Source of the DNA: Solea solea
Lineage: Eukaryota > Chordata > Actinopteri > Pleuronectiformes > Soleidae
Assembly: GCF_958295425.1 (NCBI RefSeq)
Contig: NC_081143.1
Span: forward strand, 28,878,578 to 28,942,577
Direction: 5' to 3'
Length of the DNA: 64,000 bases
This document shows, in pieces, positions 1-11,697 of this stretch (positions within the stretch are counted from its first letter, which is position 1; each line of letters opens with the position of its first letter). Made by a program: the position numbers and the translations under genes. The notes under the pieces are model-generated. The model was not told the DNA's origin. It did not search any database and saw only the letters and a program-made list of their open reading frames with translations.

Positions 1-299
1 CAGTATCCAAATCAGCAAAAGACAAGTTAAAATGCAATCATGGTCAAAGCACAGTCACTGGGGAATCAGAAAAATAACGCTGCAAAATCAAAGACAATCT
101 GGCACCAAAGGAGTGAAAGACGGAGACTAAATACATTAGGGCGGGGCCAGTAATCACACGGGAGGGAAACTTGACAGGAAGTGGATCTGAAATGAGACAA
201 GACATGAGTACCAAAATAAAACAGGAACCAATGAATGAATAGAAAAATAAATAACATAACTTAAAGGCCAGAATGGGACATGACATGGAGATGGAGGTG

Positions 300-560
300 T
301 CAGAGCTGAGGATGTGACCAGGATGGGCAGGGACAGCTCAGGTGGAACGGTTTGAAAGCATCAAGGTTGAGAGGGTTTGGTCTCGTGCAAAGACGGGACA
401 GTGATTATACCGGACATGGATGTTGAAAATGGAGCTGCTGGGCAGGAGGAAAAGAAGAAGACCACAGAGAAGGTTCATGGACATGAGGACAGTTGGTGTG
501 ACAGGACACAAGATTGAGGCAGATTATCCACTATGGCTAATCCCAATAGGAGAAGCTGAA
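300..560 (+). mobile_element. Decayed LINE ORF2 C-terminal fragment
   Basis: The plus strand around 417-560 reads, with frameshifts, like the C-terminal tail of a fish LINE reverse-transcriptase ORF: a basic stretch with LKMELLGRRKRRRPQRRF followed by MDMRTVGV and a degraded tail. This Gly-Arg-Arg-Lys-Arg pattern just before the end is typical of RTE-like fish LINE ORF2 proteins. The flanking 300-416 part matches only in another frame and has stops, so the copy is dead and truncated. The exact LINE family was not determined. Confidence 0.55.
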
Positions 561-3112
561 AGAAGACACACCTGATGTCCACAACAACAAAGTGCCTCCA
601 ATAATAGACGAATAATGCTGCTGCTGTCTCTGATTTAGTTTGTATCAAATACTGAAAATGATGATGTTTCTTCACTTCCTAATTCTTACAGGACGGTCAG
701 CTGTGGACGAGCCTGCCGTGATGTCACAGACTCCGTGTGACACAGTCACTGAACTGAAACACCACAATCGCCGGCTTTCATCAGCGCTGTCAGACTAACG
801 TAAGTTTTCAGGATTTTTAAGTCAAGTTTAACTGATCTACAGTTTGGCTCAGTTTGTATCTGACGTCGCGACCGTGACCAGTGACCAGTGACGACACTCT
901 CTGAGTGACCGGAACCAGGAGCACCAGGTACCAGGAACTGTTACTGATGGAGAAGCTACAGTCCAGCTCAGCTGTCATTGAGTGTCATTGGTATTAGGTT
1001 TCCACATTAGCTTGTGGCTAGTTGTTAGCATGTGAAGTCCATGACCACATGTGGACACACACACACACACACAGTGGGAGTCCAGTCCACCATTAAAAGC
1101 CTGACAGAGTTGTGAAGAGGCTCATTGAAGGGAAACCTGTGCATTTATGATGTAAATGGATTTTTTTCCCGTCCTTTCTTCTTTTTTTTTATTTTGACAG
1201 CCTTTGAAATTTGTCATCTGCACGTCCAATTTAACAGCCAGAAGAGACTTCTCTTGCCCTCTCATTTCTTCTTCTTTCTTTTTTTTTTGCAACAATCCAT
1301 TTTCATATCAACTTGAAAGGAAGTGGCTGAATATATTTCTTGCTTGATTCGCTTTAATGTGATCATCACTGTTTCAGTGGCTCAGCGTGTAGGATTTATA
1401 TTCTTTTAGTCTGGTAATTTTCTGTCAGGTTTACGATCGTAACTGATTCTTCAAAGAGGGAAACAAGAGATTTCTCAAAAGGACAACAATATCTTTTCTA
1501 TCGTCTCTTTCACTTCAAACGCGCCGTCATAACCTTTTCTTCAGTTTTGTGGCTCTTGTCCCGTAAAGTGCTTTGAACTTCTCCGTAAAAAGAAAGTATA
1601 TTCAGTTTGTTTGGTGAGGTTTGGGGACGTCCTCTGATGCTCAGTGGAGATTTTCTGTTTGTTTGGACGGTTGTGTGTGAAAATCCCTGCAGATTATTAT
1701 TATTATTATTTAAATCACCTTTCCTCAGTCTGATGCTTGTGTTGAACTCTGGTCTAAATGCATTGAATTGTTGAACTGTGATCTACTTTAATACTGTAAT
1801 AAAGAGGTCCCTCTGTATGTCACTGTGTCTTCAGACTGTGGACTCTACAGTTACTACAGCACAGACTGATCCTGACCACAGACTCACATGTGTTTTTATA
1901 TGAATGTTAGATAGTGAGACGCATTAATGTCTGTGGACAACGTCCATCAAAATCAACCGTTTCAACTGTTCCAGCTGGACACAGCAGTGACTTCAATGAC
2001 AGACGATATTTAAGGCATGACAAAGGGGGGGGGTGATGTGGGTGTGCTGAAGAGCTTGGGGGTTTGGATGGGGGGGGGGGTGTTCTCTGGACAGCTGGAC
2101 TTCGGCAGTGATTCACTTGCTTTCCCACCTGTCAGTAGTAATCCGCCTTCATCCACACATGCATGTATGGACACCACGCATGTTTAATATGAGGTTATAT
2201 GCAAAGTCCACTATAGGTCAAAGGGCAAAGGTCAAGTCAGGCAGAGCACAATGAGCCTCTTATGACTATATCACGACCTCTTCCTCCATCTTCTGCCTGG
2301 AAACATCTACATGATTGATTCATGATTTTCTGTTATTGTTTGCAGGATTACTTTCCAATGTAAAATGAAAATATCTTAATGATATGATCTATGTGTTATT
2401 TATATATATATATATATATATATATGCATTTGTTATGTTTTTCACATGCATTTCTCATGATCTCAAGATAAACGTAAGTATATATATTTATCATTTACAG
2501 TTTTGGAAACGTTTGGGTCACTTAATTGTTTGAAATCTTATTTTTCTAACATTTCAGTTTTTTGTCAAATTAGAAACATTAGTTCATCTATTTCATACAT
2601 AAGTTTTCAGACAATGAAACATAAACACAACATTGTGACATAATTGTGACACAACATTATTAAAATCATCCCACGCTCGATGCATGATGAAGTGATCAAA
2701 TAAGATGTGTTGTATTAAAGATTTACAACATCATGTGTAAAAAAACCTTGATCATCACTATTCCATATTGTATGAGTACAGTACAGTGCTGTATATAACA
2801 GTGTGGTGACTTTCTCTGAGCAAGTACAGCAACACTTTTAGACGTGAGGCACCTATTAGAGCTGATGTGGAACCACCTAAAGGTCGAGAAAGACACTTAG
2901 TGCTGTATCATTCACTGATCCACTCACACACACTGTGTTGTTGTGTGCCCATCCGCGGTGGCTGAGTCCTAATAAAGCCTAATCCCTGCCGTGCATCCTC
3001 TCTCTGTTCCTCAGCTCCTGCTGCTCGCCTGTCTCGAGAGCGCCGTAATTTACTGTCACAGAACTCCTCAAACCGGCCACCACACAGTGCACTGCACAGG
3101 GGGAGCGCAGAC
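561..3112. other. Intergenic, no gene seen
   Basis: Only short interrupted ORFs are present. Simple sequence includes an AC run at about 1056-1073, an AT run at 2401-2424 and G runs near 2026 and 2071. A possible splice-donor-like site follows 790, but no exon could be supported. Confidence 0.5.
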
Positions 3113-3172
3113 GAGGTGACACACGAGGTGACACACAAGGTAACACACGAGGTAACACACAAGGTAACACAC
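3113..3172. repeat. 12-bp tandem repeat, five units
   Basis: Five consecutive 12-bp units of the form RAGGTRACACAC occupy exactly 60 bp. The units alternate between G and A at the first and sixth bases. No coding context was found. Confidence 0.85.
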
Positions 3173-3249
3173 ATCACCATCAAAACAGGAAGAAACAAAC
3201 ATTTTTGGGGCGAAAAAAGAATGAAGTCTTGAAAAAATAATGGACTGAG

Positions 3250-3296
3250 GATGAGGAGGAGGAGGAGGAGGAGGTGGAGGAGGAGGAGGAGGGGGG
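3250..3296. repeat. GGA-rich microsatellite
   Basis: An interrupted run of GAG/GGA triplets ends in a G run. It produces the glutamate-rich or arginine-rich short ORFs seen here, which are not considered genes. A pure G run of about 18 bases follows at 3501-3518. Confidence 0.85.
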
Positions 3297-3779
3297 CTGT
3301 TTTTCACAGACTCAAACACACACAGCAGTTCGTCCGGCTTTGTTTAGGTTTCCTCTGTTTTTTTTCTCCGAGAAGAGAAAAGGAAACGAGGAAAACTGCA
3401 CAGTTGAAGCTGCAGCCACACCTGGCATCGCACGACCCGTCTTTGATCACGTGTCCAGTGAAATTCCACCACTGGATTAAAGTGAAGGAGGGGGCAACTA
3501 TGGGGGGGGGGGGGGGGGTGGTGAGGTAGAAAGGGTGATAAAGAAAGGAAACAGAAACATAAAGACATGCATGAAATACAGCCTGTGTGTTGAGTGTGTA
3601 ATGTTTCCTGCACTGACCTGTTGACTGTAATTGTGTTGTTTTTGTCTGTGTTGCGTCACATCTAAGACAGAACTGCTGTGTGTGTGTTTTCATGCATGTG
3701 TGAGTCCATCTGTAGACGTTAGTGGACACTCATGTCTGATTCTTTGTTTCCCTCTCGTCCTTTAATAAATCCAGCAGAT

Positions 3780-5480
3780 TAATGCTAATCCAAAACGACT
3801 GCTTTTATGGCTGGACCCTTCCCTTTGAGATACCAGAGGAAAATGCTATGGTACGGTCTGGGAGGAGCTAGACTGGCTCCACCTACAACAGTCAGCTGAT
3901 TGGGCGACAGAAAAACCTGCGTGTTGTTGAGACAAACAGCCACAAACTGTCTGCTACGGCTGTCAATCCTCCTCCATAATCCCATTTGAATTCCATTCCT
4001 TATCATTTTTAATAAAAGTTTGAATACGTTTGAACTTACAATCGTGTGGTTGTTCTATGTTCTGTCCACTGGGCCGTGCAGGGACACTGGCAGCCTGCAG
4101 GTGCCTCTTGAATTAGCCGTGAAGTTTGCGTTAGTGTGACGAAGCGTGCGGTGAGCGTCACGTATGCCTCTGTGGCAACTCTGGAACCGTGTACCTTGGC
4201 CCGAGCTCTTGGAGGAAGTCTTTGAAACGGGACCCGTGCGAGACGTCAATCGCTCTCATGTTTAATAAAATAAAACGAGCAGCTGAAAACCCCGCGATGA
4301 GGGAGGAGGAGAAAAACACGTCATTCTCGTCTGCTCGGGCTGAATCTGGGCTAGTTTGCCAGGGTGCCGTGTCGACAGCGTCGTTGGCGAGTAATATTTC
4401 ATCTTTATTTGTCTTTATTGTTTTCTCGCCGACGTTTCTGACTGAACGTGAGATTGTTGTGATTGAGAAAACTTTATTGTTCTGCGAGTGTCGTACGTGA
4501 ACAAAGCATTTAGTTTTTGTGGATAAAGAGGAAAGACGTCCGGGCTTGAGTTGCCACGCTTTAACATGTGTGTAAAAAAACTCAATTACAACATTAGAAT
4601 ATTATTGACTTTTTTTAGTATTCGTCCACAGCCCTATTGTCTGCTGTGTGTCGCGTTCAATGTCTTTGTCCGCTACGTGGTCATGCTACGTTTCTCTCTG
4701 AAGCTGCCAGGGCATAGGCCACACCCCCGCCTACCAAGTAATGGTAGTGTTCTTTGAAAAAGTCGAAAAGCAAGTGTTACCCAGGGCTTTACCATTCCAA
4801 ACATGATGGAAACACAGTCAACTGCAGTTGAACAGCCAGAATACTCTGGTGCAGCTCATTATCTATATTATTGTCCTTAACTATTAGCATTTCTTGATGC
4901 TACAGTTTATTTGTACGTGTGATTAGAAAATGAACTAAAACTTGTATCTGTGTCTGTGTCCGTGTCGCGATGCTAATCACACGTCCTCTGTGTGACAGGT
5001 GACACTCGCACACACTCGCACACTCGCCGCTCACTGTGAGACGCTCTGCTAGCACATCCAAGCTAAACTGTTAGCGACACCACGTTAACACCTAGCGTGG
5101 GAGCCGTGGATTTAAACGGTGGGAGCGACCTTGAGCGAAGCACCCGGAATTCTCTGCACCTGACAGCTGCCACTGACGGACGCCCTTGACTTAGCACGTG
5201 CTAATGCTGTCAGACATGTTTGGGAAGAGAACTTTTGGCATGCTAATCTGCTCTATGTTTGCCACAAGGCTAAGCTGTGCAGTCCGCGGCGTGTTCGGGG
5301 GGAGGCGTCGACAGCAGCGCTGCCAGTTGTTCACTCTTCCACTCGGGTGGTACGACATGATGAAAGGAACCAGATATTTCCCGGGTTGCCGTCGACAGCC
5401 AGGGGTGGTCGTCATGGCAGTTGCTATGAGGGTTTGTGTGCAGTGTGCGAACTACACCACGGCTTGACCTGGGGCTCACT
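3780..5480. other. CpG-rich stretch without a recognisable gene
   Basis: This 1.7-kb stretch has more CpG dinucleotides than its neighbours and many short open frames on both strands (longest about 100 codons), none recognisable. It could be one or more old non-autonomous DNA transposons or a CpG island. No terminal inverted repeats or target duplications could be paired by eye. Confidence 0.3.
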
Positions 5481-5486
5481 TAAATT

Positions 5487-5531
5487 GGGGGGGGGGGGGA
5501 CGTATATCTATCTATATATATATATATATCT
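5487..5531. repeat. G run plus AT-rich microsatellite
   Basis: A run of G bases is followed closely by a TATC/TA repeat. Length is likely polymorphic. Confidence 0.8.
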
Positions 5532-6283
5532 GAATCAAAACCAAACCATGCCAGCCAGACTCTGTTAATCCACTTTTCTGATGAGTGCGAGCCAAGTACT
5601 TTTTCAGAAAGCAAAAGAGTTTTTGTGTTTCTGCAAATTGTGCATCCCAAGTTTTCATCCTTAACAGAAATCCCAGTGTTCTCTCCACTGCTGGCTGGTC
5701 CAGTTAGCCGGGAGAGAGAGGCCGGTGGAGTCACCGTCATCAGCGGCCTCTGAGCTGCCGTTAATCTCACCTCCAGCCTCTGTCAGCTCGTCATCGTCAT
5801 CGTCATCATCATCAATATCATTTCATTTTCCTTTATGTCCATTTTTATATGCACTTGTAACTTTAAATTTGCCATTTTTACATTCACGTGACATGAAACA
5901 TCATTAGTTGGAAATTTGATCGTGCATTTCTACGATATCTACTTTTTTGTCATCTAAGTTTTGTCAAACGATAAAACATGAGAAGAAACACGACGCCTCC
6001 AATTGCTTGCAAGTCTTTGGTTTGTCCAGCAGATGGCAGCAGAACTGCGTGTGCAAGGTGTGGAAATGTTGAAAGACAGTGAAGTGATTCATGCTCAGCG
6101 ACCTTCTTTAGACACCAAGATACTCCTGTCGTGGGTTTTGGTGTTTTAAAAATCTCATATGATTATATATATATATATATATATATATATTAAGCCCAGT
6201 TTATACTTGGAAATATTACTTGTAAAGATGTACATGGAAATGGCATTTTTTATTTAAAATGACATGAGATCCTGGGGACCCAG

Positions 6284-6415
6284 GGTGGTGCAGTGGCTGT
6301 CATTGGTGCCTCGCCACAAAAAGGCCACCAGTTTGTATCCTAGTTCAAACTCTGATTTAATCCCACAGTCCAAAGAACATGCAGATGAGGTGAATTGGCC
6401 CCTGTGACCTTCATA
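6284..6415 (+). mobile_element. Degraded tRNA-derived SINE relic
   Basis: The segment begins with a tRNA-like head (GGTGGTGCAGTGGCTGTCA) and carries the body motif CCCACAGTCCAAAGAACATG, followed by GGTGAATTGGCCCC. These match, in order, parts of the better preserved SINE at 28321-28706. Internal deletions and the absence of clear target duplications mark it as an old copy. Confidence 0.6.
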
Positions 6416-7557
6416 AAGTGATAGAAACGAGAATATGAGGTGCAGAGACGGTGTATTATCTACTCATTGTTGTGTGTGTGGACATTGTTGTTGTTGATGT
6501 GTGTTGCCTTGCATGTATGTTTGTTTACATGCACATACATGCATGTGTAGCCATGCCCTCTAAAAGCCCTCTCCATCTCGCCTGGGTTCCATGGGAACCT
6601 GTGAGCAGCTAATCCTCCTTTTGGCTGAAGAGGGCTTCTCCAAACAAATCATCCAGCTCTAAGACCCACTGCTCCTCGAGTGGGCTCCTCACACTCTTTG
6701 CCAAGCCGCACCAAAAAAGCCCTCTCTCCTTTCTTCTCCCTTTTCTCATATGCTTCACATAAAACAGCTACCTACCGAGAGGCAAATCCCCTTGTCTCTG
6801 TCTCTTTTCTTCTACGAGTAAGGGAAGGAGAAAGGAATGTGGTGTGGATAAGCCAGGCCAGCAGGAGATTGTCAAGTTGAAGAACTAAGATGACCTGTTT
6901 TGTAAGAGGCGGTGAGTCTGGATAATGGCTGCTGGTGAAGGGGTCATTGTTTGATAGCAGGCAGAAGGAAAGTGAGGATAAAGAAGTGGATCTTAACACT
7001 TTGATGTTGCTTCTTCTGCTTTCCTTTATCCTTTAGCATAGTGTGTGTGTGTGTGTGTCTACCTGGAGCTGTGCGTTAGTCTATCTGGACCAGCTTTGGT
7101 GTTCACATCATTTAATCTTCTCTTGTTTGGTTCTCCTGTAGGTTTTTTGCTTTCAGGGTAGAGATGATCCATTAGTGACAAATATACACACGTAAAGTCA
7201 AAAACTAGTAATTAGCTGCAGATGTGATTTTCCAAACTGGGGCTGAAATATAAATTTAAACGAAGTAGAATTACACGATGATGTATAGTGTTTGTTTTCC
7301 AGCTGCAACATGAATGTTCTGCACAGGGAGTTCATCTAATCACCTTCTACTGCTGTTTATCCACAATAACACAGGGAACAGTACAACAACAACAACAACA
7401 TGTTCTGTAATTCATAGTTTTACCACAGAGGGGCGCTACATGTACAGAAAAATGAAAGCGGTGTTACAGTGGTGATATGGAAATTGTTGTAAATTATCAC
7501 CGTCTTGTCTCGGAACGCTCAAAATATGATACTTAAGTTGATACTTAACATGTTATT

Positions 7558-7630
7558 TTATATACATATATATGTATATATATATATATATACATATATA
7601 TGTATATATACATATATATATGTATATAAT
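7558..7630. repeat. AT-rich palindromic microsatellite
   Basis: Alternating TATA/CATA repeats form several overlapping inverted repeats (for example ACATATATATGT). It lies immediately beyond the poly(A) signal of the minus-strand unit described at 7671-7984. Confidence 0.8.
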
Positions 7631-7729
7631 TCAGATGATTACTGATAAATTACTCACAGGATTTTGAACTTTTATTGAGCAGCCATAGCAAACACATACA
7701 AACAATCCCCTCATCACATCTATGATTTG

Positions 7730-7821
7730 GCAGCAGCAGCAGCAGCATCAGCAGCAGCAGCAGCAGCAGCATCAGCAGCAGCATCAGCAGCAGTAGCAGT
7801 AGCAGTAGCAGTAGCAGCAGA
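7730..7821. repeat. Imperfect CAG/CTG trinucleotide repeat
   Basis: About 30 triplets of mostly CAG are broken by CAT and TAG triplets. On the minus strand they read GCT, GAT and ACT codons. The related unit near 10.1 kb lacks this tract, so the repeat probably arose after the duplication. Confidence 0.85.
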
Positions 7822-7900
7822 ACGTCGTCCTCTGTTTGTCCTTGTGAAGTGTGTCAATCTCTTTTCTGTCAAAAGCCTTGTTTTTGAAGTGGAGTTGTTT

Positions 7901-7984
7901 GACACGAGGGAGTGGATGTATCCACCGTCTATTTATAACACAGAGAGCTGCAGGTCTGCTGATGCACAGAGGCAAAGTGATTGG
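7901..7984 (-). promoter_or_regulatory. CCAAT + TATA promoter block, copy A
   Basis: The 84-bp block is about 89% identical by eye to 10090-10173. On the minus strand it has CCAATCACTTTGCCTCTGTG, then TTATAAATAG, with 42 bp between matching points of the two boxes, the same as in copy B. Similarity falls away upstream of the CCAAT box and continues weakly for about 35 bp downstream. Confidence 0.45.
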
Positions 7985-8072
7985 TCTTAACGCTCGTGTA
8001 AATACGTATACACACATACAATGATGTGTGTGTGTGTATACTGTACATCAAAACCTTATGAGACTGTAGGTG

Positions 8073-8074
<2 letters not shown>

Positions 8075-8103
<29 letters not shown>
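8075..8103. repeat. GT microsatellite
   Basis: A run of about 14 GT dinucleotides. Confidence 0.9.
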
Positions 8104-8108
<5 letters not shown>

Positions 8109-8599
8109 TCACACAGAAAAGTGCATTCAAGCAGCTCAAAGATGTTTCCAGAGGCTTCATCGTCCCCTGAGAGCAGAGCACATGATCCACAGCCATAAAA
8201 CACTACAGTCATGTGACCACAATCCACTCACATGTTCCACTCACTGTTATTTTCATCAGCACATGCTCAGATTGTTTTTGTTCCGCTGACATTGCGTCGT
8301 AGTTTAGTTTAGTTTATCAGTTTAGTTGACAGGGACGTGTACAGAACCGGGTCTATGATGTGATCTTTAGTTTTAAATTAATCAAATGTTAAAAAAAAGA
8401 TTTGTCTCAGCTCTCTAAACAACATAAAGTGTCAATCCATGGAGCTTCAGTTTGACCATAAGATGGCGCCATTGACAAGAGTGTAAAAAGTAACTGCATC
8501 TTGAAACTGAAGGACGTTCATCACAGTATCAACCTGAAGGAAAGGGATTTATAAAGCAAATACATTTACATCTTACACTATCTTAAACTATTAGTTTTC

Positions 8600-9310
8600 C
8601 ACTTTAATGATAATAACAATTTCATTCAAGTCTTTTTTTACAAAAAAACCACTGACACAAAAAACTTCTATTAGGTCATCTGCTCTCGGGTTTAACGTAC
8701 ATGAAGGAAACTTGGCACACACGTTCATGAGGTGAGGACGGTCAAAAAAGTCGATGACGACTTCCCTGTGAATCCTACAGGAAGGCCGCCATCTTGGATT
8801 GCACGCCAAAACAGATTTCGCACCATCGGTATTTGAAGGAACTTGTCCCAGAGCTGACATGGGATCACGTTCAATCTTAGTGAGGTCACTGTGGACAAGT
8901 AGAGGTTCTGAAGTTGCTAAAAACTTTTTAATAAGTATCATGGCGTACGAGAAAGGGGCCGGCAAAGTTGGCGAAAATTTCTAATTTCTCGCTACACGCA
9001 ACAAAACTCTTATAACTTCGTGATGGAAGGTCCGATCTCAACCAACCTTGCGACGATTGATGATGGGCCATTGCTAGAGATGCCTATGCAAAAACTGTCA
9101 AGTTTGAAAACATCGCTACCTGGTGGTGGCAAAAAAAAGTTACTTTATGATTTCGGGAATAACTTTTACAGAGATTATCGTATCAAACCCAAAATTGGTG
9201 AAAACACTTCAAACACATGGTACTTTACTTTTTCTGGTCCAATCGAGACCAAACGTGCTAGGATTGATGATAGTCCGGCCCAGAAGACGTCAGTCACCGT
9301 GCAGTAAAGA
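8600..9310. other. Unclassified segment with partial open frames
   Basis: The minus strand is open for about 124 codons (8591-8965) and the plus strand for about 95 codons (9020-9307). Neither resembles a protein I know, and codon use looks unselected. Phrases such as the CACACGTTCATGAGGTGAGG stretch near 8718 resemble dispersed fish repeats, but I could not assign a family. Confidence 0.25.
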
Positions 9311-9914
9311 TGAAGATGAGCAAACTTCCTGTGTCAAACACATCTTTAGTTTTCTTTGTGCTGCAGGTTTGCAGAAGCATCTCACCGTCACAGAACACCA
9401 CGATTCAATCTCTAAATCATACATGTGTACATGTGTGCGGTAAGTGTTTCTGTGGATGTTGTTCACGAGAAGAAAAAAGCACGATCACAGGCTTTCAGTA
9501 GCTCATGAAGAACCCAATTGTCTACTTGTATCCACTTTCAAATACAATAAATAGATAACGTGAAATACATTTCAGGCATAACTTCCTGTGACTCATCCTT
9601 AGGTTTAGCTGTTGTGGACTCATTTATTTGTTTATTTTTCCTTTATTTGGTGTTTCCTCGTTTGCAAAACCATGACACTGCATTTGTTTTTTAGTGTGGG
9701 AGAAAAGTGCCATGAAAATCAAACTTTCCCCGTTTATAACCCGTCTTCTGCTCGTCCAGTTTGTCCTGTTTTCCACAGAGGGGCACTAGTGTGTGCAGAA
9801 ATGTGTGCATGTCGTCAACTGAGCGTGAGGTTATTAAGTTAGATTGACTCTGTCGTGCCATCATCAGGAAATAAGGTGTTGTGTAAGAATGTTGTGTTTG
9901 GTTTTTTTTGTAAA

Positions 9915-10173
9915 TTTATTGTTAGTTTTCGTCCAAAAGACTAAATAAAATGGGTCTGAATGTGAAGCGATCCTCAGTGAACTGACCCTGATACACACTT
10001 CTGCAGCGTCTCTCTCGCTTCCTCTCTGTTTCTCAGCTTTCATCTTCCTCCTCCTGTCAAAACACATGTTTCTGAACTTGAGCTTTTGCGACACGAGGGA
10101 CTTGATGTATCCACCGTCTATTTATAACACACAGAGCAGGTGTGGTGCTGATGCACAGAGGCAAAGTGATTGG
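9915..10173 (-). other. Compact putative minus-strand transcription unit B
   Basis: Minus-strand order is CCAAT box (10169-10173), TATA-like TTATAAAT (10120-10127) and AATAAA (9915-9920) about 200 bp beyond the TATA box. A short ATG-started frame (begins MCFDRRRKMKAEKQRGSER) lies in between and reads past the AATAAA; it is basic but not recognised. The promoter and first part of the transcript are related to unit A. Function unknown. Confidence 0.35.
10090..10173 (-). promoter_or_regulatory. CCAAT + TATA promoter block, copy B
   Basis: It is the paralogue of 7901-7984, of equal length (84 bp) with about 9 mismatches by eye, mostly between the two boxes. Both boxes and the stretch just downstream of the TATA box are kept. 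Confidence 0.45.
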
Positions 10174-10980
10174 CTGTGATCGTCACAAGATTCTCCATTC
10201 TTTAGTAAACAACACACACACACACAGAAAAACACTTGCAACTGCCCTGAAAATAAACGCACAGACATAAATAAACACATTTTTATTAAGTGGAAACTGT
10301 GTCGACATGCGTACACTTACCTGCCAATTCATTAGGTACATCTGTTCAACTGCTTGCAAATGCAAATATCTAGTCAGCCAATCACAAGGCGGCAACTCAA
10401 CTTTACTTTTCGTTCCCGGGGGGGGGAAATCTGTGGTGGAGCCGGGTTTCACAAAAACATCGAAAAAAAAACAGTGTCACATAAAAACACGGCAACAAGA
10501 AAAAAACCACACACAGCAACTCCAGTGCAATGACAAGGAATCATAAGACAGTATGAAGAAAGTGCAGAGTTCACCAAGAAACGCCTCAAGAAGACCTGCT
10601 GAAGGTCAAACTGAGCAATGAGGAAGAATGTCATTTGGTTGTTGGTGTCATTATTCTGGAAACCATCTCTAGTTTTTACTCGTTGATGTCAGAGGTCAGA
10701 GGACAATGAGTTCAAATGAATAGACAAGGCGTTAGAAACTCAAATGATTGTAACCAGTGAATGCAGGGAGGAGAATGTGTGAACATACAGCGACAGAAGA
10801 CCACAGCGTGTGCCACTCCTGCCACGTTACACAGTGTCCTGTGTACCCAATTATGTGGATACTTTGAGAAAATGAAACATGGACACGTACAGCTGCGTCT
10901 GTCAAACACTCTGAGATTAGGTGGCGTCACATGAAAGGGAAACGTCCCACAGTAGTGGATACAGCCGACGCTACACACAC

Positions 10981-11002
10981 AACCACACACACACACACAC
11001 AC
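10981..11002. repeat. CA microsatellite
   Basis: A short run of CA dinucleotides interrupted once near its start. Confidence 0.85.
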
Positions 11003-11697
11003 ATCCTCTGAGTAACACGTCAGTCATGTACAGCAGCCATTCCCACAGATTTGTTTGGGACACAGAATGTTGTGTTTGTCTTGGAAAAGGCTGGTTTATT
11101 TATTATAGTAATATAATAAAGTGTTAGAAAAGTGGAGGTAGTGATTCATATTGTGATCCCTCAACAAAAGAGATGATATCCTAACACAAAAGCTTGTTGC
11201 TCTGCACCTTTGATCATATTTGATCCCTTTAACGTCACAAAAAGGCTCCCACATCTCTAACCATTAACTTATGTCGCTTATTATCTCAGGGAAAAAAAGG
11301 GAACAACATTTCATGAGAATGGAGGGGGGCGGGGGGGGCATTGCTTTGTGTGCATTTGCTTGTTTATTGTAGTCGTTTGCACGTACCTGCAGTGAGGCGG
11401 AAAACACCGAAGCTGTGACCTCAAAAAGGAAGTAGGCGAGGCCTGTTTTGTTCCAAAATCTACGCATTAAGAGTTTCTATTTTCAAGTTGTGGAGTCAAG
11501 TGGTGAAGAGCTTAAAGAGGAACGGGTTCTTCTGACTCTGCTGGACTATTCTGCAGAAATAAATGTTGGCTGGATATTTTGGGATTGACAGATTCAGATT
11601 CAGCACGAGATTTTAACAAAACCTTGAAGAAGTGAGAGTTGGGAATTACTGAAACACCTCAGACCTTCTTACCTCTTGGATACGACACTCAGTGACG

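Larger units (their letters stand above)
7671..7984 (-). other. Compact putative minus-strand transcription unit A
   Basis: Read on the minus strand this segment holds a CCAAT box (7980-7984), a TATA-like box TTATAAAT (7931-7938), then about 255 bp further an AATAAA signal (7671-7676). An open frame of about 60 codons lies between them but starts with GTG, not ATG, and its second half is an Ala/Asp run encoded by the GCT repeat at 7730-7821, so coding function is doubtful. The promoter part is duplicated at 10090-10173. It might be a small pol II gene, a non-coding RNA, or a retroelement LTR. Confidence 0.35.

Noticed and set aside
7720..7905. Ala/Asp-rich minus-strand frame resembling the composition of type I antifreeze protein
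   Set aside because: It has no ATG (starts GTG with an upstream in-frame stop), its alanine run is a simple GCT repeat, and the related unit near 10.1 kb has no such sequence.
8591..8965. 124-codon minus-strand frame
   Set aside because: No similarity recognised, and the sequence looks like part of a dispersed fish repeat, so it was not called a gene.
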